Source: Sphingomicrobium sp. (GTDB taxonomy: Bacteria > Pseudomonadota > Alphaproteobacteria > Sphingomonadales > Sphingomonadaceae). Taken from it: a DNA stretch of 14,245 nucleotides. The notes beneath the pieces are model-generated. The model saw nothing but the letters and a program-made list of their open reading frames with translations. It did no database searches and was not told the origin of the DNA. The position numbers and the translations under genes are program-made. The stretch covers positions 1 to 14,245 of the forward strand of contig JASLBJ010000143.1 of the NCBI GenBank assembly GCA_030146725.1, in the 5' to 3' direction. This document shows positions 1 through 5,464 of this stretch, piece after piece. Position 1 is the stretch's first letter. Every line of letters begins with the position of its first letter.

Positions 1-1
1 A

Positions 2-331
2 ATCGTCTGCGAACCCCGCCACGCAAGCTGGTTCGAAGATGAAGCGGACAGCCTGCTGGAAAGTCTCGGAATTGCCCGTGTCGCCGCCGATCCGGCCTTG
101 TCGGATCGCGCTGCACAACCGGGCGGCTGGCGCGGCTTCAGTTACTGGCGGCTACACGGATCACCGCAGATGTACCGGTCAAGCTACGCGGACCGGATCG
201 GCGACATCGCCGCCAAGCTCCGGTCCACAACGACCGCAGAACGCGACGCCTGGTGCATGTTCGACAATACCGCCGGCTCCGCTGCAACCAGTGACGCGCT
301 CGCGCTCCGCGACGCGCTCAGCTCAAGCTAG
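2..331 (+). CDS. DUF72 (YecE-like) family protein, C-terminal part
   Basis: The gene enters from the left edge, so only about 109 C-terminal residues are seen; reading starts at the first full codon. The stretch contains EPRHASWF near its start and GFSYWRLHGSP followed by MYRSSY further on, then WCMFDNT close to the end. These match the conserved C-terminal blocks of the DUF72 family (YecE, a TIM-barrel-like fold), in which the R-x-x-S-W and the Y-x-R-x-H-G blocks are typical. The biochemical role of DUF72 proteins is not well established. The stop codon TAG overlaps the stop codon of the small minus-strand gene that follows, through a shared CTAG. Family assignment is fairly secure; function is unknown. 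Confidence 0.85.
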   Translation: MVCEPRHASWFEDEADSLLESLGIARVAADPALSDRAAQPGGWRGFSYWRLHGSPQMYRSSYADRIGDIAAKLRSTTTAERDAWCMFDNTAGSAATSDALALRDALSSS

Positions 332-438
332 AAGCGAAGTCCGCGACGGCCACTGCGCGACGAACCGCCGCGCGAGCGGCCAGTCAGCTTGCGCATCAGA
401 TAACCGAGTCCCGCGGCGAACAACATTCGTCTAAGCAT
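328..438 (-). CDS. Small basic hypothetical protein (36 aa)
   Basis: This is a short ORF with a good ribosome binding site: AGGAGAG lies about 5 bases before the ATG at 438. The 36-residue product has a short hydrophobic N-terminal half (MLFAAGLGYLMRKL) and a strongly basic, Arg/Ser/Gly-rich tail. A longer in-frame ORF runs upstream to 648, but the Shine-Dalgarno sequence fits the short form. It is convergent with the DUF72 gene, their stop codons sharing CTAG, and divergent from the L,D-transpeptidase gene. I do not recognise a named family. The layout suggests a small membrane-associated or nucleic-acid-binding peptide, but no function can be assigned. Main doubt: such short ORFs can occur by chance in GC-rich DNA. 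Confidence 0.55.
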   Translation of the reverse strand: MLRRMLFAAGLGYLMRKLTGRSRGGSSRSGRRGLRF

Positions 439-523
439 CTTGTCTCTCCTTGTCCTTGGCTCCAGCGAAGCAGCCGTCCATCTGTTCCCGCGCGCTTTTC
501 GCGCAGCGCAGGTCCGAAAAGAG

Positions 524-549
524 GGAACCCGACTCGCCGCCGATGCATT
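524..549 (+). promoter_or_regulatory. Possible EcfG-type (general stress) promoter of the L,D-transpeptidase gene
   Basis: GGAAC at 524-528 is followed, after 17 bases, by CATT at 546-549. The alphaproteobacterial general stress sigma factor EcfG recognises GGAAC with CGTT 16-18 bases away, so there is one mismatch in the -10 element. The start codon lies 38 bases downstream of it, which is plausible. This is a pattern match only. Confidence 0.25.
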
Positions 550-586
550 ATTCGAGCAAAAGTCAACTTCAAAAAGAGTATGCGAT

Positions 587-1135
587 ATGAACAAGCTAGC
601 GCTCGCGCTTGCAGTCTCGACCGGGCTCGCCTTCGGCGTTCCGGCCACTCCAGCACTTGCATCGATGGAGACCTACGAGGCCAAGGCGACCGCCAGCAGC
701 GCGGCCGCAATCGCCCGTGAGGACATGATTGCAGCCTTTGGTGACAAACAGCTCAAGCCCGGTCAGTACCTGTGGCGCGACGTCAAGGCCGACGGTCCGC
801 AGCGCGTTGTGGTCGGCCTGTCCGACCAGATGGCGTATCTGTATCGAGGCAACGAACTGGTGGCGGTTGCGACGGTCTCGAGCGGAAAGGGCGAGAAAGC
901 CACGCCGACCGGCATCTTCACCGTGCTCGAGAAGAAGCGGATGCATCACAGCCGCAAGTACGACAATGCGCCGATGCCGTTCATGCAGCGCATCGACAAA
1001 TATGGGATCGCACTTCACGCCGGCCACAACCCCGGCAGCCCGGCGTCGAAAGGCTGCGTTCGCCTCCCAGCGCAGTTCGCAGCCAAGCTGTTCGGCGAAA
1101 CGGGCATCGGTACGACGGTGCTGATCGGCGCCTGA
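587..1135 (+). CDS. Exported L,D-transpeptidase (YkuD domain)
   Basis: The 182-residue product has a clear Sec signal peptide (residues 1-25: MNK, hydrophobic LALALAVSTGLAFG, then PALA as cleavage site), so it acts in the periplasm. Residues about 70-181 form a YkuD-type L,D-transpeptidase domain: KATPTG at 104-109, IALHAG with H144, and SKGCVR at 154-159 with the predicted catalytic C157. Such enzymes form 3-3 cross-links in peptidoglycan or attach proteins to it. The protein is short: the domain stands alone without a LysM or other peptidoglycan-binding module. The ATG at 587 was chosen because it directly precedes the signal peptide; the frame is open to a TTG at 440, but that extension has no signal-peptide character. 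The ribosome site is weak (AAGAG). The gene is single, with convergent genes on its right. Which reaction it catalyses cannot be told. Confidence 0.9.
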   Translation: MNKLALALAVSTGLAFGVPATPALASMETYEAKATASSAAAIAREDMIAAFGDKQLKPGQYLWRDVKADGPQRVVVGLSDQMAYLYRGNELVAVATVSSGKGEKATPTGIFTVLEKKRMHHSRKYDNAPMPFMQRIDKYGIALHAGHNPGSPASKGCVRLPAQFAAKLFGETGIGTTVLIGA

Positions 1136-1144
1136 GCCGATCAG

Positions 1145-1169
1145 GCCGCGATCAGTAGAAGATCGCGGC
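1145..1169. terminator. Hairpin between convergent genes, possible bidirectional terminator
   Basis: A perfect 9-bp inverted repeat, GCCGCGATC (1145-1153) and GATCGCGGC (1161-1169), encloses a 7-base loop. It sits 9 bases after the stop of the L,D-transpeptidase gene and ends right before the stop codon of the convergent small gene. No T-tract follows on either strand, so strength as an intrinsic terminator is uncertain. Confidence 0.5.
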
Positions 1170-1170
1170 T

Positions 1171-1344
1171 CTAGGCAGCGACAGCCGACGCGGCCGGTTC
1201 GACAGATCCGGACTGCGCCGCTGTCGCGTGCAGGTCCGCTAGCTGCTCGTGAAGCCGGCGAATGTCAGCGGTGGGAGCCGCTCGCGCCAGTTGCCGGCAA
1301 TGCTGCTCGCGCTGGCTGTGGTAGTACCCCTCGTCGCTCATCAT
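1171..1344 (-). CDS. Small hypothetical protein (56-57 aa)
   Basis: A minus-strand ORF with two adjacent ATG codons (1344 and 1341), preceded by a GGGGG stretch about 6-7 bases upstream that may act as a ribosome site. The frame is open to 1419, but the upstream part overlaps a strong hairpin and is rich in Arg, so the internal start is preferred. The product starts MSDEGYYHSQREQHC and continues with an amphipathic helical segment containing IRRLHEQLADLHATAA. From memory, short proteins of this pattern are common in sphingomonads, annotated as hypothetical. It has no signal peptide or membrane segment, so is probably a cytoplasmic, helical small protein. It lies downstream of the hemerythrin-like gene on the same strand, separated by a terminator. 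Confidence 0.6.
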   Translation of the reverse strand: MMSDEGYYHSQREQHCRQLARAAPTADIRRLHEQLADLHATAAQSGSVEPAASAVAA

Positions 1345-1357
1345 GATCTGCCCCCGG

Positions 1358-1376
1358 GCGGCAGAAAGGCTGCCGC
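1358..1376 (-). promoter_or_regulatory. GC-rich hairpin in the leader of the small gene
   Basis: A perfect 7-bp inverted repeat, GCGGCAG (1358-1364) and CTGCCGC (1370-1376) with a 5-base loop, lies 13 bases upstream of the ATG at 1344 on the minus strand. It is next to the G-rich ribosome site. It could stabilise the mRNA or limit translation; there is no T-tract to suggest termination. Confidence 0.35.
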
Positions 1377-1437
1377 GACGAGCCTGGCGAACCAACCCCG
1401 CGTGGCATGGCAATATCACGGACCCGAAACTTACGCC

Positions 1438-1458
1438 AAAAACGGCTGCAAACAGCCG
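1438..1458 (-). terminator. Intrinsic terminator of the hemerythrin-like gene
   Basis: On the minus strand a 6-bp stem, CGGCTG / CAGCCG (1458-1453 and 1448-1443), with a TTTG loop is followed directly by TTTTT (1442-1438). It begins 34 bases after the stop codon of the hemerythrin-like gene. Stem, tight loop and T-run fit a Rho-independent terminator, though the stem is short. Confidence 0.65.
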
Positions 1459-1492
1459 GTTTCCAGCCCGCGACTCGGCGGCTTGAAAGGGA

Positions 1493-2008
1493 CTAGATCT
1501 TCGTCCCTGTCATGGTCGTCAGTTCGGGCTTGGGCAGCCCCGACGCCTTGTACGTGCTGGTCAGCTCCGCCTTGCGCTCCGCCATCTGCGTCCCGACCGC
1601 ATCCATGTCGATGTCGGTCCGCTTCGCCTTGCTGAACATGCCGACGAAGCGCTGCTCTTCCTCTTTGACGTGATGCTCGATCTGCTCCTGCAGCACCTTG
1701 ACCTTGGCTTCGAAGAAGTCGTCGTCCTTGGCGCCGCCGCCTTCGATCTCGGCGATCAGCACCTTGGCGCCGTCGTGCTCGACATAGGCTTCCTTGAGCA
1801 GATCCTCGTCGATCCTGCCCTCGCAGGCGGGATAGAAGATTTCCTCCTCGATCTGCGCATGGACGGTCAGCTCCATGCAGATCCGCTGCGCGATCTTCTG
1901 CTTGGCGCCGTCGCCCTTGGCCTTCTGGAACTCCGCGAACAGCGCCTCGACGGTGCGATGATCCTCCTTGAGAAGGGCGATTGCATCCTGGGTCTTGCTG
2001 CTGTCCAT
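1493..2008 (-). CDS. Hemerythrin-like HHE cation-binding protein
   Basis: The 171-residue protein is a hemerythrin/HHE four-helix bundle, a fold that holds a non-haem di-iron centre. Likely metal ligands are H17 (KEDH), H50 with E54 (VHAQIEEE), H78 (VEHDGAK) and H113 with E117 (EHHVKEEE). There is no signal peptide, so it is cytoplasmic. Hemerythrin-like proteins bind O2 or NO or take part in iron and oxidative-stress responses; the substrate here is unknown. The ATG at 2008 was chosen over the upstream ATG at 2131 because AAGGA lies 7 bases before it and the domain begins right after; the upstream extension is Arg/Ala-rich with no domain character. It lies 85 bases downstream of the serine hydrolase gene and has its own terminator. 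The last 35 or so residues after the bundle are variable. Confidence 0.88.
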   Translation of the reverse strand: MDSSKTQDAIALLKEDHRTVEALFAEFQKAKGDGAKQKIAQRICMELTVHAQIEEEIFYPACEGRIDEDLLKEAYVEHDGAKVLIAEIEGGGAKDDDFFEAKVKVLQEQIEHHVKEEEQRFVGMFSKAKRTDIDMDAVGTQMAERKAELTSTYKASGLPKPELTTMTGTKI

Positions 2009-2035
2009 CTTTGGTCCTTCCACGGTTGGAAGCGA

Positions 2036-2061
2036 AACCACCGCAGCCTTGCACAGGTTCC
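2036..2061 (-). promoter_or_regulatory. Possible EcfG-type promoter of the hemerythrin-like gene
   Basis: On the minus strand GGAAC (2061-2057) is followed after exactly 17 bases by GGTT (2039-2036), and the ATG lies 27 bases further. The EcfG consensus is GGAAC with CGTT at 16-18 bases, so one position differs. Spacing and distance to the start codon fit well. Hemerythrin-like genes are plausible general stress response members, but this remains a pattern match. Confidence 0.35.
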
Positions 2062-2093
2062 TGCCGCCCGCAGCATTCAGCCGGGAAGCCGCC

Positions 2094-3416
2094 CTAGCTT
2101 CTCGACGACGCCTCCCCGCCGGCATCGGCAACGGCCGCGCTGTCCGCGGAATCCGGAGCCGGCGCTGCGATCTGCGGTGCCGCCCGCGGCGGCTTGCTGT
2201 CCAGTTCGAGCCAGTCGCGGAACTCGAGCTTGTAGAGCATGTCCATGAACTCGAACTCGAGCCCGCCCGGCTGGCTGGTATTGCTGTTCCACAACGCCAC
2301 CACGCCGCTCTTCTTCGCCGGGTCGAACAGGATCAGCGACCGGTAGCCGCTCACGCCGCCGCGATGGCCGACAATCCGATGCCCGGCATAATCGTAGCTG
2401 CGCCAGCCCATCCCGTATTGAACATCGCCGAGCCGCTCGAGGAACTTGCGCAGTCGGCCGCGCTGGTTGGGGGTCTTGACCAACGGCGCATGGATCGTCG
2501 CCAGCATCGTTGGCGACAGCACCCCCGGCATCTGGCCCAGCTGCGCGACCATCCACAGCGTAAGATCCTTGATGTTGCTGTTGACCCCGCCCGCCGCCGG
2601 GACACGGTAGTAATTGTCGTTCACTTCGAGCGTTCGCCGTCCTGCGTCGTGCGGCCGCGCCCAGCTCGGCGCGCTGACCAGGCCCTGGCGAGTGACGCTC
2701 GCGCTGGTCATTCCGATGGGATCGAACAATTGCTCGTCTAGTGCCTCGCCGAACGGCTTGCCGGTGACCTTCTCGACCATTTCGGAGGCGCCGTCGTAAG
2801 CGACGTTCTGGTAGCTCCAGCAGGTGCCCGGCGGACATATCAGGTTGAGCTGGGCAAGCGACTGGCGGAGAACCCGGCTATCCTGCCCCTCCTCGAGCTT
2901 GTTGTCGTACGCGTTGCGGTACAGGCCGAGCCGGTGGCTGAGCAGGTCGCTGACCGTAGCGCGCGATTCCGCGCCGTCAGGAAGCTTGAGGCTCGGCGCG
3001 TAGAGGTTGACCGGCGAGTTGAGGCCGAGCTTGCCCTGCTCGGCGAGCTTGGCGACCATGGTCGAGGCAACCCCCTTCGACACCGAAGCCCAGCGGAACA
3101 CGGTGTCGGGCGTCACTTGCTCGCCGCTTCCGGCAGCGGTCTCGCCATAGCCCGACAGGAAGGTGATGCGTCCGTTCTCGACGATCCCGACCGACAGGCC
3201 GACCATCGAGCGTTCCTGCACCAGCCGCTTGAAGCGTGCGTCGAGCGCCGCATAATCGATATCTTCGCGCGCCGCCGGCGTCACCGCTGCAAGCCGCATG
3301 TTGGCCTTGACCGGAGCGACACTGACCACCGGCTCTTCAAGTTGCGGCCGCATGAACGCGAGCGCCCCGGCCAGCAACAGTGCAAACGCGCCCGCGCCGG
3401 CCTTCATCGAAAGCAT
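2094..3416 (-). CDS. Membrane-anchored serine hydrolase, beta-lactamase/DD-peptidase family
   Basis: The 440-residue protein has an N-terminal hydrophobic segment (about residues 5-22) serving as signal or anchor, so the catalytic part is periplasmic. Residues about 55-385 are a class C beta-lactamase-like domain with all three motifs: SVSK at 111-114 (nucleophile S111, base K114), SYQN at 201-204 (Y202, N204), and HRG at 351-353 in the position of the KTG box. WxSVSKG is typical of esterase/peptidase-type members rather than of true resistance enzymes. Substrate unknown: D-alanyl peptides, esters or amides are possible. A low-complexity Pro/Ala/Ser/Asp tail (about 408-440) follows the domain. 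The start at 3416 follows a GGAGG 9 bases upstream and opens the signal segment; the frame extends to 3584 without signal character. It is divergent from lapA. Confidence 0.9.
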   Translation of the reverse strand: MLSMKAGAGAFALLLAGALAFMRPQLEEPVVSVAPVKANMRLAAVTPAAREDIDYAALDARFKRLVQERSMVGLSVGIVENGRITFLSGYGETAAGSGEQVTPDTVFRWASVSKGVASTMVAKLAEQGKLGLNSPVNLYAPSLKLPDGAESRATVSDLLSHRLGLYRNAYDNKLEEGQDSRVLRQSLAQLNLICPPGTCWSYQNVAYDGASEMVEKVTGKPFGEALDEQLFDPIGMTSASVTRQGLVSAPSWARPHDAGRRTLEVNDNYYRVPAAGGVNSNIKDLTLWMVAQLGQMPGVLSPTMLATIHAPLVKTPNQRGRLRKFLERLGDVQYGMGWRSYDYAGHRIVGHRGGVSGYRSLILFDPAKKSGVVALWNSNTSQPGGLEFEFMDMLYKLEFRDWLELDSKPPRAAPQIAAPAPDSADSAAVADAGGEASSRS

Positions 3417-3483
3417 CAACCTAATCCTCCCCAACCCCGCTCCCGGTGTGCAGCCGCCCACGAATCCGCTCAACGGCTGGAGT

Positions 3484-3527
3484 CCGGGCGTGCGGCGAAG
3501 CGAAGCCGTGGCACGACGAACGCCCGG
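3484..3527 (+). promoter_or_regulatory. Structured inverted repeat in the leader upstream of lapA-pyrF
   Basis: An 8-bp perfect inverted repeat, CCGGGCGT (3484-3491) and ACGCCCGG (3520-3527), encloses a smaller hairpin CGGC-GAAGCGAA-GCCG (3493-3508). It lies in the 162-bp divergent interval, 51 bases before the lapA ATG. It may be a leader RNA structure or a protein binding site; no coding frame with recognisable product is seen here. Confidence 0.3.
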
Positions 3528-3578
3528 CTGGCCTTTGCCGACGGGCTCGCCTAGACGCCGGCTAAGCGAGGCGCTTGC

Positions 3579-3854
3579 ATGCAATTCCTCAAGACATTGT
3601 TCTGGGTACTGGTCGCGGTGATCATCGCCTTGTTCGCGAACCGCAACTGGAGCGACGTGACGCTCAACCTGTGGGGCGACATCCAGGCCGACATCAAGGT
3701 CCCGGTGCTGCTCGGCTTCGTGTTCCTGCTCGGCTTCCTCCCGCCCTTCCTGATCTACCGGGCACGGGCGTGGGCACTGCGGCGTCGCGGCGAGCCGACG
3801 CTCGTTGCACCCGCTGCGCCCGCCCCCACGCCGGTCGACGGGCCCGAAGCATGA
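3579..3854 (+). CDS. lapA: LapA-domain (DUF1049) inner-membrane protein
   Basis: The 91-residue product has two membrane segments (about residues 3-20 and 41-60) joined by a short loop containing NRNWSDVTLNLWG, the pattern of LapA (lipopolysaccharide assembly protein A, DUF1049) proteins. A basic stretch RARAWALRRR follows the second segment and a Pro/Ala-rich tail ends the protein. In E. coli LapA works with LapB and FtsH in controlling LPS synthesis; the LapA-domain proteins next to pyrF in alphaproteobacteria are little studied, so that role is only inferred. The ATG is preceded by GAGG. It is the first gene of the lapA-pyrF-accD-folC operon, and its stop overlaps the pyrF start by four bases (ATGA), pointing to translational coupling. 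Confidence 0.8.
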   Translation: MQFLKTLFWVLVAVIIALFANRNWSDVTLNLWGDIQADIKVPVLLGFVFLLGFLPPFLIYRARAWALRRRGEPTLVAPAAPAPTPVDGPEA

Positions 3855-4522
3855 CCGAGATCTACGTCGCGATCGACACGCCCGACCTTGACCGCGCGCT
3901 CGATCTTGCCGCGGCCGTCACCGGCTCGGTGGGCGGGATCAAGCTCGGGCTCGAGTTTTTCGCACGCAACGGACCGGCCGGCGTCGCCCGGCTGCAGCAG
4001 TCCGGGCTGCCGCTGTTCCTCGACCTCAAGCTCCACGACATCCCCAACACCGTCGCCAGGGCCATCGAGGCGCTGGCGCCGCTCGCGCCGGCCGTGCTCA
4101 CCGTCCATGCGGCCGGAGGCAAGGCGATGCTCGAAGCCGCAAAGGCCGCCGCACCGCCGGCAACCCGGGTCGTTGCAGTGACGGTCCTGACCAGCCTCGA
4201 TCAGGCCGACCTTGCGGCGGCGGGCGTTGCGGCAAGCCCGTCCGACCAGGTCACGCGGCTTGCGTCGCTGGCGCGGGACACCGGGATCGACGGAATCGTC
4301 TGCTCGGGCAGCGAGGTGGCCGCTGCCAAGGCCAGATGGCCGGGCGGCTTCTTCGTCGTTCCGGGAGTTCGCCCCCACGGCAGCGCAGCCGGCGACCAGA
4401 AACGGATTGTCACGCCGGCCGAGGCCGCCCGCGCCGGTGCGTCGATCCTGGTCATCGGACGACCGATCACGGATGCGGACGACCCGGCGGCGGCTGCTCG
4501 CGCCATCGCAGGGAGCCTCTGA
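3851..4522 (+). CDS. pyrF: Orotidine 5'-phosphate decarboxylase
   Basis: The 223-residue protein is a full-length OMP decarboxylase, which converts OMP to UMP in the last step of de novo pyrimidine synthesis in the cytoplasm. The (beta/alpha)8 barrel shows the expected residues: VAIDTPD with D9, KLG with K31, and the signature DLKLHD with D58, K60 and D63. VPGVRP and VIGRPIT near the C-terminus match the phosphate-binding loops. The start codon overlaps the lapA stop (ATGA). Downstream, 75 bp separate it from accD. In many alphaproteobacteria trpF, trpB and trpA occupy this place; here they are absent. The stop codon lies inside the first copy of an 18-bp imperfect tandem repeat. Confidence 0.96.
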   Translation: MTEIYVAIDTPDLDRALDLAAAVTGSVGGIKLGLEFFARNGPAGVARLQQSGLPLFLDLKLHDIPNTVARAIEALAPLAPAVLTVHAAGGKAMLEAAKAAAPPATRVVAVTVLTSLDQADLAAAGVAASPSDQVTRLASLARDTGIDGIVCSGSEVAAAKARWPGGFFVVPGVRPHGSAAGDQKRIVTPAEAARAGASILVIGRPITDADDPAAAARAIAGSL

Positions 4523-4553
4523 GGTGGACAAGGCGTCTGAGGTAGACAAGGCC
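4518..4553 (+). repeat. Imperfect 18-bp tandem duplication at the pyrF 3' end
   Basis: TCTGAGGTGGACAAGGCG (4518-4535) is followed directly by TCTGAGGTAGACAAGGCC (4536-4553), 16 of 18 bases identical. The pyrF stop TGA lies within the first copy. In one frame both copies would encode SEVDKA. It fills half of the short pyrF-accD gap where trp genes are often found. Confidence 0.85.
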
Positions 4554-4597
4554 GGCCGCGCCCGCCTAGTCGCCCACGCTCATAGTCGAGGATCACG

Positions 4598-5464
4598 ATG
4601 AACTGGTTGAGCCGGGTGCGCGTCGGCATCCCCTTCCTGCCCAAGCGGCAGACCACCGACAACCTGTGGCACAAGTGCGGCAAGTGCGCATCGATGGTGT
4701 TCGTCAAGGAGTGGGAGGACAATCTCCACGTCTGCCCGCGTTGCGATCAGCACGACCGCATCGGCCCGAAAGAACGCTTCGCACAACTGTTCGACGACGG
4801 CAAACATGAACTGTTGCGCGCTCCGGAAGTCCGCGAGGATCCGCTCAGGTTCAAGGACAGCAAGCGCTATGCCGATCGCTTGCGTAGTGCTCGCACTGTA
4901 ACCGGTGACCGCGATGCCTTGCTCAACGCGCGCGGGACGATTGGCGGCAAGCCGGCAATCGTCGGTGTGCAGAACTTCGCCTTCATGGGCGGATCAATGG
5001 GGATTGCGGTCGGAGCAGCGTTCGTCGCCGGAGTGCGCGCGGCGATCGAAGACCGATGCCCCTATGTCCTGTTCACCGCCGCCGGCGGCGCCCGGATGCA
5101 GGAAGGCATTTTGTCGCTGATGCAGATGCCGCGGACCACAGTCGCCCTTGCCGAGCTCAAGGAAGCGCGCCTGCCCTATATCGTCGTCCTGACCGACCCG
5201 ACGACCGGCGGGGTAACCGCCTCCTATGCGATGCTCGGCGACGTTCAGCTCGCTGAGCCTGGCGCGCTGATCGGGTTCGCCGGACAGCGGGTGATCGAGC
5301 AGACCATCCGCGAGAAGCTCCCCGAGGGCTTCCAACGCGCCGAGTATCTGCTTGAGCACGGGATCATCGACATGGTCGTCCCCCGCGGCGAGCTGCGCGA
5401 GCGCATCGCGCTCCTGATCGCCTATCTCGCGCCGGAGCAGGCGCCGGAGCAGATGAGCGCCTGA
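4598..5464 (+). CDS. accD: Acetyl-CoA carboxylase carboxyltransferase subunit beta
   Basis: The 288-residue protein is the beta subunit of the acetyl-CoA carboxylase carboxyltransferase, which with AccA transfers the carboxyl group from biotin-BCCP to acetyl-CoA, the first committed step of fatty acid synthesis. The N-terminal zinc ribbon is intact: C27, C30, C46, C49. The crotonase-like body carries MGGSMG, the oxyanion-loop pattern [10 protein letters not shown], and DPTTGGV. Length is normal for the family. The ATG follows GAGGA with 6-base spacing. The C-terminus ends in a duplicated APEQ, reflecting a perfect 12-bp tandem repeat. The stop TGA shares its last base with the folC ATG (TGATG). 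The accD-folC pair is conserved in alphaproteobacteria. Confidence 0.97.
   Translation: MNWLSRVRVGIPFLPKRQTTDNLWHKCGKCASMVFVKEWEDNLHVCPRCDQHDRIGPKERFAQLFDDGKHELLRAPEVREDPLRFKDSKRYADRLRSARTVTGDRDALLNARGTIGGKPAIVGVQNFAFMGGSMGIAVGAAFVAGVRAAIEDRCPYVLFTAAGGARMQEGILSLMQMPRTTVALAELKEARLPYIVVLTDPTTGGVTASYAMLGDVQLAEPGALIGFAGQRVIEQTIREKLPEGFQRAEYLLEHGIIDMVVPRGELRERIALLIAYLAPEQAPEQMSA
5429..5452 (+). repeat. Perfect 12-bp tandem duplication in the accD 3' end
   Basis: GCGCCGGAGCAG occurs twice head to tail (5429-5440 and 5441-5452) and encodes APEQAPEQ at the AccD C-terminus, beyond the catalytic fold. It is probably neutral slippage or duplication. Confidence 0.9.

Noticed and set aside
440..586. N-terminal extension of the L,D-transpeptidase from a TTG codon
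   Set aside because: The signal peptide begins exactly at the ATG at 587, and the extension has no ribosome site or secretion signal.
2094..3416. Serine hydrolase plus AmpG as a beta-lactam resistance system
   Set aside because: The SVSK/YQN/HRG motifs place it in the broad class C/esterase group, the genes are about 3.3 kb apart in different units, and no AmpR-type regulator is present.
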